64,000 nucleotides of DNA from Mycolicibacterium iranicum (GCF_014190915.1 NZ_JACHVU010000003.1:310001-374000), one strand, 5' to 3'. Numbered from the stretch's first letter, positions 7,857 to 16,377 are shown. Notes: generated by a model from the sequence alone, not told the origin. A program made the numbers and translations.

Positions 7857-10216
7857 TCGGGGCGCGCGCGCGGCGCATCGAGGATCCGGTGCTGCTGCGC
7901 GGAGCGGGGCGCTTCGCCGCCGACACCAGTCATGCGGGCGAACTGCACATGCGGGTGGTGCGCTCACCTGTCGCGCACGGTCGGCTGGTCTCGGTGGACG
8001 TGTCGGCAGCCATGCTGCTCGACGGCGTGGTGGCCGCGTGGTCGTACGCCGACATCGCGGAGCTCCCGGCGATCGCATTCCGGCTCACCCCGCGCGACGA
8101 ACTGCTTCCGTACCGCCAGCCGGTGCTCGCCCGGCGCGTCGTGCGCTACGTCGGCGAACCGGTCGCCGTCGTGTTCGCCACGTCGGCCTACCTGGCCGAG
8201 GATGCCGCCGAGCTCGTCGAGGTCGACATCGACGTGTTGCCCGCCCGTGTCGACGCAGACCTCGAGCCCCTCACGTGGGTCGATGCCGAACAGGCGACGT
8301 GGGCGGCCGGCACCGGTCAGGAGCTTCCCGAACAGGACTCCGAGGCAACGTGTTTCGTCGAAGAGTACGGCGACGTCGACGCAGCCTTCGCCGACGCCGG
8401 GCAGCTTGTCGCCGCCGGAACGCACCGGGTTTTCGACATGGACGCCCGAATCGGGAGGCACACCGGCGTGCCGATGGAGTGCCGTGGCCTGGTGGCCCGG
8501 TTCGACGCCGCCGATCAGCAGCTGGTCGTCGACGGCGCGGCCAAGGTGCCGTTCTGGAACCGCGAGGCGATCGCGGCGATCGCCGGGCTCCCGCCCCATC
8601 AGGTGCTGGTCCGGGAGACCCATGTCGGAGGGGGATTCGGGCCCCGCGGCGAGCTCTACCCCGAGGACGTGCTGGTCACCATCGCGGCGATGCGGCTGCG
8701 CCGTCCGGTCAAATGGATCGAGGATCGCCAGGAACACCTGGTGGCCACCAACCACTCACGCGGCCAGCACCACCGGCTGCGGGCACTGGTGCGCGTCGAG
8801 GACGGCTGGATCGAGGCGCTCGACGCCGACTTCGTCCTGGACCAGGGCGCCTACGTCCGCACCCACGGCGCCACGGTCGCGTCGCTCACGGCGTCGATGC
8901 TGCCCGGGCCGTATGTCATCCCGCACTTCCGGGCCACCGCCCACGTCCGGCTCACGCACAAGACCCCGGCCGGCACCTACCGGTCCCCGGGACGCTACGA
9001 GGGCACGTTCGCGCGGGAGCGCCTGGTCGACAAGATCGCCCGCGAACTACACCTGGACCCCGCCGAGCTGCGCCGCACGAACTTCATCCCCGCTGCGCAG
9101 ATGCCCTACGAGCGGCCCATCCAGGCGATGGGCACGCATCTGGTGCACGACTCGGGGGACTACGCACTGCTGCTGGACAAGGTCGCCGCCCGGTACGATT
9201 TCGCCGGAATCCGCGCCCAGGTCGAAAAACGGCGCGCCGCAGGCGAACTCGTCGGATTCGGATTCGGGTTCTTCGTCGAGAAGAGCGGGATCGGGCCGTT
9301 CGAGGGGGCCAGGGTCTCGGTCGACGGCACCGGGAAGGTGACGATCAGCTGCGGTGCGTCGTCGGTGGGTCAGGGCGTCGACACCGTACTGGCGCAGGTG
9401 GTGGCGGAACGGCTGCAGATCCCCCACGACTCGATCCGGGTGGTCCGTGGCCGCACCGATCAGTTCGAGTACGGGCGGGGCGCGTTCGCGACCCGGCTCG
9501 CGGTGATGGCCGGATCGGCGGCCATGCACGCCGCGAACGCCCTGGCCGAGAAGGCGATCCGGGTGGGCGCCCATCACTTCAAGGTCAGCACCGAAGAGGT
9601 CGAGATCCGCGACGGTGCCGTCGCGATCGTCGACGAACCGTCGCGGACGCTCACCTTCGGAGAGGTGGCGCGCCTGCTCGAGCCGGTCGGTGCGGGCGAG
9701 ATGAAGGAGGATCCGGGGCTTTCGGCCGACGGCTGGTTCCGGTCGGATCACATGACGTATCCGTACGGCCTGCACGCCGCGCTGGTCTCCGTCGACCGGG
9801 GGACCGGCGATCTGGCCATCGAGCGGTTCATCGTCGGCTACGACGTCGGCCGCGCGTTGAACCCGACGCTGGTCGAGGGGCAGATCGCGGGGGGCGTCGC
9901 CCAGGGCATCGGGGGAGCGGTCTACGAGGAGTTCCTGTACGGCGAGGACGGTACGCCGCAGTGCACCACGTTCATGGACTACCTGATCCCCACCGTGCGC
10001 GAGGTGCCCGACGTCGAGACGCTCGTGACCGAGGACACCCCCAGTCCCATCAATCCGCTGGGCGTCAAGGGGGCCGGTGAGGGCGGGACGACGGCGGTGG
10101 CCGCGGCGATCGCCTCAGCTGTCGACGACGCGTTGCGCATCCCCGATTCCATTGTCGCCGTGCCGATTCGGCCCGATGTGGTCCGTCGTCTGGTCAAAAG
10201 CATTTCAGTGTCATAG
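7853..10216 (+). CDS. Molybdenum hydroxylase large subunit 2 (second molybdopterin-binding subunit)
   Basis: 787 residues from ATG at 7853 (overlapping the small-subunit stop). It is a distinct paralogue, not a copy, of large subunit 1. It has HVGGGFGPRGELY near 256, where the usual Lys after GGFG is Pro-Arg; the active-site loop TYRSPGRYEGTFARE near 375; and GVKGAGEGGTTAVAAA near 737 with the catalytic Glu. All cofactor-contact regions look intact. With only one FAD and one Fe-S subunit in the operon, it may form a second enzyme that uses the same electron chain, or a heteromeric complex with subunit 1. Confidence 0.92.
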   Translation: MIGARARRIEDPVLLRGAGRFAADTSHAGELHMRVVRSPVAHGRLVSVDVSAAMLLDGVVAAWSYADIAELPAIAFRLTPRDELLPYRQPVLARRVVRYVGEPVAVVFATSAYLAEDAAELVEVDIDVLPARVDADLEPLTWVDAEQATWAAGTGQELPEQDSEATCFVEEYGDVDAAFADAGQLVAAGTHRVFDMDARIGRHTGVPMECRGLVARFDAADQQLVVDGAAKVPFWNREAIAAIAGLPPHQVLVRETHVGGGFGPRGELYPEDVLVTIAAMRLRRPVKWIEDRQEHLVATNHSRGQHHRLRALVRVEDGWIEALDADFVLDQGAYVRTHGATVASLTASMLPGPYVIPHFRATAHVRLTHKTPAGTYRSPGRYEGTFARERLVDKIARELHLDPAELRRTNFIPAAQMPYERPIQAMGTHLVHDSGDYALLLDKVAARYDFAGIRAQVEKRRAAGELVGFGFGFFVEKSGIGPFEGARVSVDGTGKVTISCGASSVGQGVDTVLAQVVAERLQIPHDSIRVVRGRTDQFEYGRGAFATRLAVMAGSAAMHAANALAEKAIRVGAHHFKVSTEEVEIRDGAVAIVDEPSRTLTFGEVARLLEPVGAGEMKEDPGLSADGWFRSDHMTYPYGLHAALVSVDRGTGDLAIERFIVGYDVGRALNPTLVEGQIAGGVAQGIGGAVYEEFLYGEDGTPQCTTFMDYLIPTVREVPDVETLVTEDTPSPINPLGVKGAGEGGTTAVAAAIASAVDDALRIPDSIVAVPIRPDVVRRLVKSISVS

Positions 10217-10238
10217 AATCAAATTCAATGCTGTTGAG
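10191..10238 (+). promoter_or_regulatory. Promoter and operator pair upstream of the cyclase operon
   Basis: The palindrome TTCAA-TGCTG-TTGAG is at 10224-10238. A weaker copy, TTCAG-TGTCA-TAGAA, starts 20 bp upstream at 10204-10218 and overlaps a -10 TAGAAT (10214-10219). TGGTCA at 10191-10196 is a fair -35 with a 17-bp spacer. It is the third member of the TTCAA-N5-TTGAA set and gives the genes from 10263 on their own start point inside an otherwise continuous gene run. Confidence 0.55.
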
Positions 10239-10262
10239 TTTGTCTGGAGCGGAGAAGAGCAC

Positions 10263-11087
10263 ATGCGCATAGTCGATCTCACCCATCCGTGGGGCATCCA
10301 CACCCCGGGCTGGGTTGGATACCCGGGTGGCAAGATGTACTACACCCAGAACCTTCAGACGAATCAGATTGTGTCCCAACGTATCGAGAGCTCCCTGCAT
10401 TCGGGCACGCACCTCGACGGGCCGATGCACGGCACCGACGGTGGTCTGGACATGGCCTCGTTGCCGTTGACCAAGCTGATCCATCCCGGTGCGATCGTGG
10501 ACGTCTCGGATGAGGTCAGTGACTGGGAGCTCATCGAGCCCGAACACATCACCTCCAAGGTCGAGGTGCGCAAGGGCGACATCCTGATCATCCACACCGG
10601 CTTCATCGACTACTACCAAGGCATGCCCCGGCAGGACCTGGTCCGCTACTTCACCATGCACCCGGGTGGCAGTGTGCGGCTGGCGCGGTGGATGGCCGAA
10701 ATGGAGATCGCCTGGTGGGGAATCGATGCCGGGTCCGGCGACCACCCGATGAACACCACCATCCGCAACATGCGCCCGGATCTGCTCAAGAAGTTCGAAG
10801 AGCACGTCGGAATGACCTACCAGGAGTTCCTCGGCGAGTACACCTACACGCACCACATGTCGGGCCGCGAGATCACCTCCGACATCTTCCCGATGCACCA
10901 CCTGGCGTTCCAGGACGGCTGCATCCACGCCGAGAACGTCGGGGGCGACCTGAAGTCCGTGTTGAACCAGCGGGCGATCATCGGCGCGTTCCCGTGGAAG
11001 ATCGAGGGCGGCGAGGCCTGTCCCTGCCGCATCATGGCGTTCTTCGACTGCGGCGCCGACGAGGTCATCGAAGGGTTCGCGGGCTGA
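10263..11087 (+). CDS. Metal-dependent cyclase family hydrolase (kynurenine formamidase / isatin hydrolase-like)
   Basis: 274 residues. It has the family signature HSGTHLDGPMH (His46, His50, Asp52, His56), which binds Mn or Zn in kynurenine formamidase and isatin hydrolase. Members open cyclic amides or hydrolyse N-formyl groups. ATG at 10263 is preceded by GGAGAAG. In this setting it could open a lactam ring made by the Mo-hydroxylase; that is inference from the neighbours. It begins the third operator-controlled unit (cyclase, CoxG-like, CMD-like, reductase remnant, nitroreductase). Confidence 0.85.
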   Translation: MRIVDLTHPWGIHTPGWVGYPGGKMYYTQNLQTNQIVSQRIESSLHSGTHLDGPMHGTDGGLDMASLPLTKLIHPGAIVDVSDEVSDWELIEPEHITSKVEVRKGDILIIHTGFIDYYQGMPRQDLVRYFTMHPGGSVRLARWMAEMEIAWWGIDAGSGDHPMNTTIRNMRPDLLKKFEEHVGMTYQEFLGEYTYTHHMSGREITSDIFPMHHLAFQDGCIHAENVGGDLKSVLNQRAIIGAFPWKIEGGEACPCRIMAFFDCGADEVIEGFAG

Positions 11088-11133
11088 TCGGCTCCGGCGA
11101 CGGCGGACCGTACGAGAGGAAGGATGCCCGCCC

Positions 11134-11853
11134 ATGGCGATGCAGCTGAAGAACCAGTTCGAGATCGACGCGGATCTGGTCCAGACGTGGAACCTGCTGA
11201 CGGACCTGGAACGCATCATGCCCTGCATGCCCGGGGCCGCGCTGGACGGCGTCGAGGGCGAGAACTACCTCGGCAACGTCAAGATCAAGGTTGGCCCCAT
11301 CGGCGCCCACTTCCGCGGCACCGCGCGGTTCGCCCAGAAGGACGATGCGACCTACAGCGCCGTCATCTCCGCCTCGGGTAAGGACCCGAAGGGGCAGGCC
11401 GCCGCGAATGCGCAGATCCACGCGTGGCTGGAACCGGTCACGCCCACGCGGACGCGGGTGCTGATCGACACCGATCTCGACATCAGCGGGCGCATGGCGC
11501 AATTCGGCCGCGGTGCGATCGCCGATGTGAGCAATCGGTTGATCGGTCAGTTCGTCGCGAACATCTCGGGGCTGCTGACGCAGCCCGCCGGCGGCGCGGC
11601 GCCTGCCCCCGCGTCCTCCGCGGGTGGGACCCCTACGGCGGCGACGTTCTCCACGGCGCCGGCGGCGGCCTCGGGTGAGGTCAGCATGAACCCACTCGAG
11701 TTCGTCCTGCCGATGATCAAGGACAGGTACGGGCAGGCCCTGATGGGCGGGCTGCTCGGATTCGGGTTGAGCTGGTTGGTCTTCGGCCGCCGGGTCGAAC
11801 GCCGGCCGCGGTATCCCTACCTGCCCTTCCCGTACCCGCCGGACCCCCGGTGA
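11134..11853 (+). CDS. CoxG-like SRPBCC protein with C-terminal membrane anchor
   Basis: 239 residues. The first ~150 form a CoxG/START-like domain (QFEIDADLVQTWNLLTDLERIMPCMPG near the start, DLDISGRMAQFGRGAI near 115). An Ala/Pro/Thr-rich linker (about 150-185), a C-terminal hydrophobic helix (ALMGGLLGFGLSWLVFG) and a basic, Pro/Tyr-rich tail follow. CoxG proteins accompany molybdenum CO dehydrogenases and are linked to their membrane attachment and quinone use. Here it most likely couples the Mo-hydroxylase(s) to the respiratory chain. Its stop overlaps the next GTG. Confidence 0.85.
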   Translation: MAMQLKNQFEIDADLVQTWNLLTDLERIMPCMPGAALDGVEGENYLGNVKIKVGPIGAHFRGTARFAQKDDATYSAVISASGKDPKGQAAANAQIHAWLEPVTPTRTRVLIDTDLDISGRMAQFGRGAIADVSNRLIGQFVANISGLLTQPAGGAAPAPASSAGGTPTAATFSTAPAAASGEVSMNPLEFVLPMIKDRYGQALMGGLLGFGLSWLVFGRRVERRPRYPYLPFPYPPDPR

Positions 11854-12425
11854 GTCGGCGGCTGCGCCCGCTGAAACCTGACGAGCTGAGCCCGCCCCAG
11901 CGCGCCGTCTACGACGGGATCACCGGCGGGGACCGGCTCAAAGGTCCCCAGCACTTCCCCGTCGTCGCCGCGGACGGGTCGCTGACCGGCCCCTTCGGAG
12001 TCATGGTGCACGCACCCGGCGTCGGGGACACCCTTCAGCAGCTGGGTGCGACGATCCGCTACCGGACAGGCCTCGGTGCCCGCGTGCGGGAAATCGGCAT
12101 CCTGATGGTGGGTGCGGCGATGCGGTCGCAGTACGAATGGTGGGCCCACGAAAGAGTCGCGCGTGCCATGGGTTTCACCGATGCCGAACTGGAGCAGCTG
12201 AAGGCGGGGGTGTTCGAGTCCGCCGACCCGGCGGAACAGGCCGCCGCCGATCTGTGCGTCAGGCTGATCGGAGACGAACCCGTCACCGATGCGGACTTCG
12301 CGCGATACACCGAGCGCCTCGGCACCGAGGGCATCATCGAACTCACCACGCTCGTCGGCTATTACCGGACCCTGGCCCAGCTGATGGCGGTGTTCGACAT
12401 CGGCGTGCCGACGGAGGGACTTTGA
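11850..12425 (+). CDS. Carboxymuconolactone decarboxylase / AhpD-like family protein
   Basis: 191 residues of the CMD fold (TGLGARVREIGILMVGAAMR, QYEWWAHERVARAMGF). The Cys-x-x-Cys of AhpD peroxidase-type members is absent: the position reads QYEWWAHE, so redox activity of that kind is unlikely. Proteins like this are common in aromatic catabolic operons as lactone decarboxylases or of unknown role. The GTG start overlaps the CoxG-like stop. Confidence 0.8.
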   Translation: MSRRLRPLKPDELSPPQRAVYDGITGGDRLKGPQHFPVVAADGSLTGPFGVMVHAPGVGDTLQQLGATIRYRTGLGARVREIGILMVGAAMRSQYEWWAHERVARAMGFTDAELEQLKAGVFESADPAEQAAADLCVRLIGDEPVTDADFARYTERLGTEGIIELTTLVGYYRTLAQLMAVFDIGVPTEGL

Positions 12426-12541
12426 CGGTCCCGCCCGACCATCGCGATTCGGTGCTCAGCACCGAGCAGCGAGATGCCAACGACTGCATGATGATCTGCG
12501 TGTCACGGGCCCGCTCACCGCGACTGCTGCTCGATCTCTAG
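12422..12541 (+). pseudogene. C-terminal remnant of a phthalate-dioxygenase-type reductase (VanB-like)
   Basis: From TTG at 12422 to TAG at 12539-12541 the frame reads 39 residues containing PDHRDSVLS and CMMICVSRARSPRLLLDL. These match the extreme C-terminus of VanB/phthalate dioxygenase reductases (the strand after the last ferredoxin Cys, with DHRD and CVSRA-x5-LxLDL). The FMN, NAD and the rest of the 2Fe-2S domain are missing: the sequence directly upstream is the intact CMD-like gene in another frame. I read this as the tail left by a deletion that fused the CMD gene end to the reductase end. The reductase would have served the Rieske oxygenase at 1119. Confidence 0.65.
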
Positions 12542-12556
12542 AGAAAGGACCGACCA

Positions 12557-13072
12557 ATGGAGACGTGGGATGCCCTCCGCTCCCGGCGCAACGTCAGGAC
12601 CTACCGGCCGGACGCCATCGCGCAGGACGACCTGCTGCGCATCGTCGAGGCGGGCTGGCGCTCGCCCTCGGCGAAGAACCGGCAGCCGTGGGACTTCGTG
12701 ATCGTCACCGACGCGCAGCAACTCCGGGACCTGTCGACGGTGTGGCAGGGCGCCCGCCACATCGCGTCCGCCCCGGCCGCGATCGCGGTGGTGGCGCCCG
12801 AGCCGCCCGATGAGAGACGACGGGTCGTCGACCAGTTCGACCTCGGGCAGGCCACGCTGGCGATGGCCGTGGCGGCCGCCGACCTCGGCATCGGGACCGG
12901 CCACTCATCGGTGGGGGAGCAGGACAGGGCCCGCCAGATCCTCGGTGTCCCCGACGATCACTTCGTGGCGTACCTGCTGGGTGTCGGCTATCCCGCCGAC
13001 CGTCCGCTGAAGCCGATCAAGTCACCGGATCGCCGCCCCTTCGACGAGGTCGTCCACCACGGACGCTGGTGA
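12557..13072 (+). CDS. Nitroreductase family protein
   Basis: 171 residues. The N-terminal motif SRRNVRTYRPDAI and RSPSAKNRQPWDFVIV (FMN phosphate and ring contacts) mark a nitroreductase-family flavoprotein; DLGIGTGHSSVG is the second FMN region. The family reduces nitro groups, quinones or flavins with NAD(P)H. It is short for a stand-alone family member, close to the minimal fold. AGAAAGGA at 12541-12548 is the ribosome site. It ends the third catabolic unit and faces the mod operon. Confidence 0.85.
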   Translation: METWDALRSRRNVRTYRPDAIAQDDLLRIVEAGWRSPSAKNRQPWDFVIVTDAQQLRDLSTVWQGARHIASAPAAIAVVAPEPPDERRRVVDQFDLGQATLAMAVAAADLGIGTGHSSVGEQDRARQILGVPDDHFVAYLLGVGYPADRPLKPIKSPDRRPFDEVVHHGRW

Positions 13073-13080
13073 GCCGACCC

Positions 13081-13245
13081 CTACTGCGCCACGGCGGCGT
13101 GGGAGTCGATGGTGAAGGTCAGTCCGTCGTCGGTCTCCTCCGGAGCCACGCGCGTCTCTCGGCCGCACACCGGGCATGTCGCGGCGTCGGCGGACGGCTG
13201 GTCGGAAAGGGGCAATCGGCGGCCACTGCCGGGGCACTCGTCCAT
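13081..13245 (-). CDS. Small zinc-ribbon-like protein (54 residues)
   Basis: ATG at 13245 to TAG at 13081 gives 54 residues: MDECPGSGRRL at the start, CPVCGRETRV in the middle, acidic end. Cys4 and the pair Cys24/Cys27 look like part of a zinc knuckle, with two Cys in CPVC form. It lies 28 bp downstream of modC on the same strand and could be co-transcribed. Codon use is like the neighbours. Similar tiny CxxC proteins are common in mycobacteria; the function is unknown. Confidence 0.6.
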   Translation of the reverse strand: MDECPGSGRRLPLSDQPSADAATCPVCGRETRVAPEETDDGLTFTIDSHAAVAQ

Positions 13246-13273
13246 GACGGCCTGATACCCACCCTCGCGAGTT

Positions 13274-14347
13274 TTATCGCGGCAGTGCTGGGTGAAGCTG
13301 CACTTCCTGTGCCTTGACCACGAAGTGCACCGTCCGGCCCGGCTCGAGGTTCAGGTCCGTCGCCGCGGCGGCGGTGACGTCGGCCGCGAGCCCGGTGGCG
13401 CCGTCGGGCTGATCCGTGGCCCGGACGCGCACTGTCGCACCGTGGATGTCGAGCCCCGCGATGGTCACCTCGATCGCATTGCGCGGGCTCGCATGTGGAG
13501 GGTCGAGATGCACCGCCACCGCGGACGGGGTGAACAGTGCGACGGCCTCGGTGCCGGGGGTCGCGTCGCCGGTCCCGAAGACCCGGTGACCCCACGGTGT
13601 CTGCAGCACTCCGCTCTCGACGATGGTGCCCGCGACCAGGTTCACTCCCGCGATCCGCGCGGCGAACGTGCTGCGCGGCGCGGTCAGCACGGTACGCGCC
13701 GGGCCGCTCTCGACCACGCGTCCGCCTTCGAGGACACAGACCGTGTCGGCGATGGCCAGCGCGTCCAGCAGATCGTGGGTCACGATGACGGCGGTGCGGT
13801 CCCGCAGGATATCGCGTAACAGGCGGCGCAGCGCCGGGGCGGCGGTGACGTCGAGCGCCGCGAGGGGTTCGTCCAGAAGCAGCACCCTCGGGTCGGCCGC
13901 CAACGCGCGGGCGATGGCGACCCGCTGCGCCTGTCCGCCCGACAGCGCGGCGGGCCGTCGGTCGGCGAGGTCGGCGGCGCCGACCGCGTCGAGCCAGCGG
14001 CCGGCGGTGTCGCGCGCCGCGGAGCGGGACTGTCCGCGGCAGCGGGGCGCGTAGCCGATGTTCGCCGCGACGGTCATGTGCGGGAACAGCATCGCCTGCT
14101 GCCCGAGCATCGCCACGCTGCGCCGATGCGGGGGCACGAAAACACCCTTCGCGGTGTCGGTGACGACCGACGCGCCGATGTCGATGCGGCCGTCGTCCGG
14201 GCGCAGCAGCCCCGCGATCAACTGCAGCATCGTGGATTTGCCGACGCCGTTGGGGCCGAGGACGGCCAGCACTTCGCCGTCGGCGACCGTCACGTCGAGA
14301 TCGACGGCCCGCGGCCGGAGCCGCGCCCGCACCCGGACGCCGCTCAC
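13274..14347 (-). CDS. modC: Molybdate ABC transporter, ATP-binding protein ModC
   Basis: 357 residues. Walker [10 protein letters not shown] near 32, signature [15 protein letters not shown] near 135, Walker [14 protein letters not shown]-loop VIVTHD. The C-terminal ~120 residues form a Mop/TOBE domain ([33 protein letters not shown]) that binds oxyanion. It powers molybdate import, needed for molybdopterin enzymes such as the neighbouring hydroxylase. The GTG start at 14347 overlaps the modB stop by 4 bp. Confidence 0.93.
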   Translation of the reverse strand: MSGVRVRARLRPRAVDLDVTVADGEVLAVLGPNGVGKSTMLQLIAGLLRPDDGRIDIGASVVTDTAKGVFVPPHRRSVAMLGQQAMLFPHMTVAANIGYAPRCRGQSRSAARDTAGRWLDAVGAADLADRRPAALSGGQAQRVAIARALAADPRVLLLDEPLAALDVTAAPALRRLLRDILRDRTAVIVTHDLLDALAIADTVCVLEGGRVVESGPARTVLTAPRSTFAARIAGVNLVAGTIVESGVLQTPWGHRVFGTGDATPGTEAVALFTPSAVAVHLDPPHASPRNAIEVTIAGLDIHGATVRVRATDQPDGATGLAADVTAAAATDLNLEPGRTVHFVVKAQEVQLHPALPR

Positions 14348-15156
14348 CAGGGGCCCGCCAGGCGCCGGCTCGCCGACGCCACGACGATGAGGGCGGCGAC
14401 GACGATGAGCAACAGCGACAACGCGACCGCGGCGTCGGCGTCCGTCTCGCGCTGCAGGTAGATCTCGAGCGGAAGGGTGCGGGTGACCCCCTGCAGGGAG
14501 CCCGCGAACGTCAGCGTCGCACCGAATTCGCCGAGCGAGCGGGCGAAGGCCAACACCGCGCCGGACATCAGGCCGGGCAGTACCAACGGCAGTGTGACGG
14601 TGCGCAGCACCGTGGAGGGCCCGGCGCCCAGCGTCGCCGCGACACGGTCGTATCCGGCTCCGGCGGTGCGCAGCGCGCCTTCCAGGCTCACGACCAGGAA
14701 CGGCAGCGACACGAACGACTGCGCGAGGACGACCGCCGCGGTGGAGAAGGCGATGCGGATGCCCAGCACCTCCAGCTGATGGCCCAACAGCCCCTGCCTG
14801 CCGAAGGTGTAGAGCAGCGCGATCCCGCCGACGACGGGCGGCAGCACCAGGGGCAGCAGGACGAGGGAACGCAGCACGGACCGTCCCGGAAACTGCCCCC
14901 GTGCCAGCACCAGCGCCATCGGGACGCCGAGCAGCACGCAGACCCCGGTGCTCGCCGTGGCGGTCTTGACGCTGAGAAACAAGGCAGCGCGCGATGATTC
15001 GGACGAGATCAGGGGGAGGAAGTTCGCCCAGTCGATCCGCGCGAGGATCGCCATCAGCGGTGCGATCACGAAGAGCGCGCCGGCCGCGGCGGGAACGAAG
15101 AGCCAGGCGGGCAACCCCACCTCGACGAGCCCGCCCGCGCGCCGCCGTACGGTCAC
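14344..15156 (-). CDS. modB: Molybdate ABC transporter permease ModB
   Basis: 270 residues from GTG at 15156, which overlaps the modA stop (GTGA). It is hydrophobic with about six membrane spans, and the permease EAA-type loop [21 protein letters not shown] near 180 contacts Mod[18 protein letters not shown] near the C-terminus is highly typical of ModB. A longer upstream reading into modA is open but has no support. Confidence 0.92.
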   Translation of the reverse strand: MTVRRRAGGLVEVGLPAWLFVPAAAGALFVIAPLMAILARIDWANFLPLISSESSRAALFLSVKTATASTGVCVLLGVPMALVLARGQFPGRSVLRSLVLLPLVLPPVVGGIALLYTFGRQGLLGHQLEVLGIRIAFSTAAVVLAQSFVSLPFLVVSLEGALRTAGAGYDRVAATLGAGPSTVLRTVTLPLVLPGLMSGAVLAFARSLGEFGATLTFAGSLQGVTRTLPLEIYLQRETDADAAVALSLLLIVVAALIVVASASRRLAGPW

Positions 15157-15908
15157 GGTGCGGCGAAGCCCGCTGAGGCCAGCGCTTCCCGGCCGTACGG
15201 ACCGGTCACCAGCGACACGAACCTGTCGGCCGCCGCGCGGCCGGCGGTTCCTGCCACCGTGGCGATCGGATAGACGTTCACCGCCGCGGCGGACTCCGGG
15301 AAGGGGATCGCGGCGGCCTTGTCGCCGGCTCCCGAGGCATCGGTGACATAGACCAGACCGGCGTCGGCCTGACCGGAGGTCACCTTGCCCAGGACGTCGG
15401 TGACCGCGGACTCCTCGCTCACCGGGGCCAACGTCACCCCGGTGGCCTTCTCGATCTTTTCGGTGGCGGATCCGCATGGCACCTGCGGCGCGCAGATCAC
15501 CACCTGGGTGCCGGGCTCGGCCAGATCGGCGAACGACGTGATCCCGGCGGGGTTTCCGGGCGGTGTAACGATCGTCAACGTGTTGGCGGCGAAGTTCACG
15601 GGCTCACCCGCGATGACGCCGGCGTCGACGGCCTTGGTCATGTTGGTGGTGTCCGCCGACGCGAACACGTCGGCGGGGGCCCCTTGTTCCAGCTGCGTGA
15701 CCAGGTCGGACGACCCGGCGAAATTGAAGATCACGGTGGTGCCGGGGTTGTCCTGTTCGAAACGGGTTCCGATGTCGGCGAATACCGACTTCAGGGATGC
15801 CGCGGCGAAGACGAGGATCGTCGCCTCGGCCGCAGATCCCGAATCATCTTGCCACGCAGAGCATCCCGCGAGAAGCGCGGCGATCCCGAGAACCGCGGCG
15901 GTTCTCAC
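15153..15908 (-). CDS. modA: Molybdate-binding lipoprotein ModA
   Basis: 251 residues from GTG at 15908. The signal peptide ends in a lipobox, ALLAGC, with acylated Cys16. The mature part is a type II periplasmic-binding fold: [40 protein letters not shown] (oxyanion site) and [14 protein letters not shown]. It captures molybdate (or tungstate) outside the membrane. Both ends overlap neighbours by 4 bp, so the order mopR-like, modA, modB, modC is one transcript. Confidence 0.93.
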   Translation of the reverse strand: MRTAAVLGIAALLAGCSAWQDDSGSAAEATILVFAAASLKSVFADIGTRFEQDNPGTTVIFNFAGSSDLVTQLEQGAPADVFASADTTNMTKAVDAGVIAGEPVNFAANTLTIVTPPGNPAGITSFADLAEPGTQVVICAPQVPCGSATEKIEKATGVTLAPVSEESAVTDVLGKVTSGQADAGLVYVTDASGAGDKAAAIPFPESAAAVNVYPIATVAGTAGRAAADRFVSLVTGPYGREALASAGFAAP

Positions 15909-16309
15909 GGCGCCACCGGCGGCGTCTCGATCACCACGGTCGTGGCCTTGACCTTCGCCACCGCGATGACACCGGGCTCGAGGCCGAGCTGACGGGCCGA
16001 TTCCGTACTCATCAGCGACACGACGGTGAACGGCCCGCACTGCATCTGGACCTCGCTCATGACGGTGTCCGAGGTGACCTTGGTGACCAGCCCGGCGAAG
16101 CTGTTGCGCGCCGAGCTCCCGGTGCCGAGCGGGTCGGGGGGTGGGGTGGCGTGCTCCCGGGCGAACTGGGCGAGGATTTTGCCGTCGATCACCTTGCGTC
16201 CCGAATCGTCCTTGTCGGCGGGTAACGAGCCGCCGTCGATCCACCGGCGCACGGTGTCGTCGCTGACGCCGAGCAGCGCGGCGGCATCCCGGATACGAAT
16301 GGCGGGCAT
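15905..16309 (-). CDS. Molybdate-responsive HTH-Mop (TOBE) protein
   Basis: 134 residues. Residues 1-60 form an excisionase/MerR-like helix-turn-helix (RIRDAAALLGVSDDTVRRWIDGGSLP). Residues 65-132 form a single Mop domain (RNSFAGLVTKVTSDTVMSEVQMQ, GVIAVAKVKATTVVIE) that binds molybdate or molybdopterin. It is probably the ModE-like regulator of the mod operon it heads. The inverted repeat at 16334-16377, just upstream, is its likely site. It could also act as a molybdate buffer. Confidence 0.88.
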   Translation of the reverse strand: MPAIRIRDAAALLGVSDDTVRRWIDGGSLPADKDDSGRKVIDGKILAQFAREHATPPPDPLGTGSSARNSFAGLVTKVTSDTVMSEVQMQCGPFTVVSLMSTESARQLGLEPGVIAVAKVKATTVVIETPPVAP

Positions 16310-16333
16310 GTGCCCTCAGTGAATCTCAGATAC

Positions 16334-16377
16334 GGCGATCATGCCCGCATTGAACCACAACTGCGGACATGATCGCC
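16334..16377. repeat. 16-bp-arm inverted repeat upstream of the mod operon
   Basis: Arms GGCGATCATGCCCGCA (16334-16349) and TGCGGACATGATCGCC (16362-16377) pair at 15 of 16 positions around a 12-bp loop. It lies 25-68 bp upstream of the HTH-Mop gene start and 39 bp after the stop of the upstream phosphatase gene. No T-run follows on either strand. It is either the operator of the HTH-Mop protein or an intrinsic terminator; position favours the first. Confidence 0.55.

Noticed and set aside
4043..10216. Operon as a carbon monoxide dehydrogenase (CoxMLS)
   Set aside because: Neither large subunit has the AYXCSFR active-site loop of CO dehydrogenases, and there are two large subunits.
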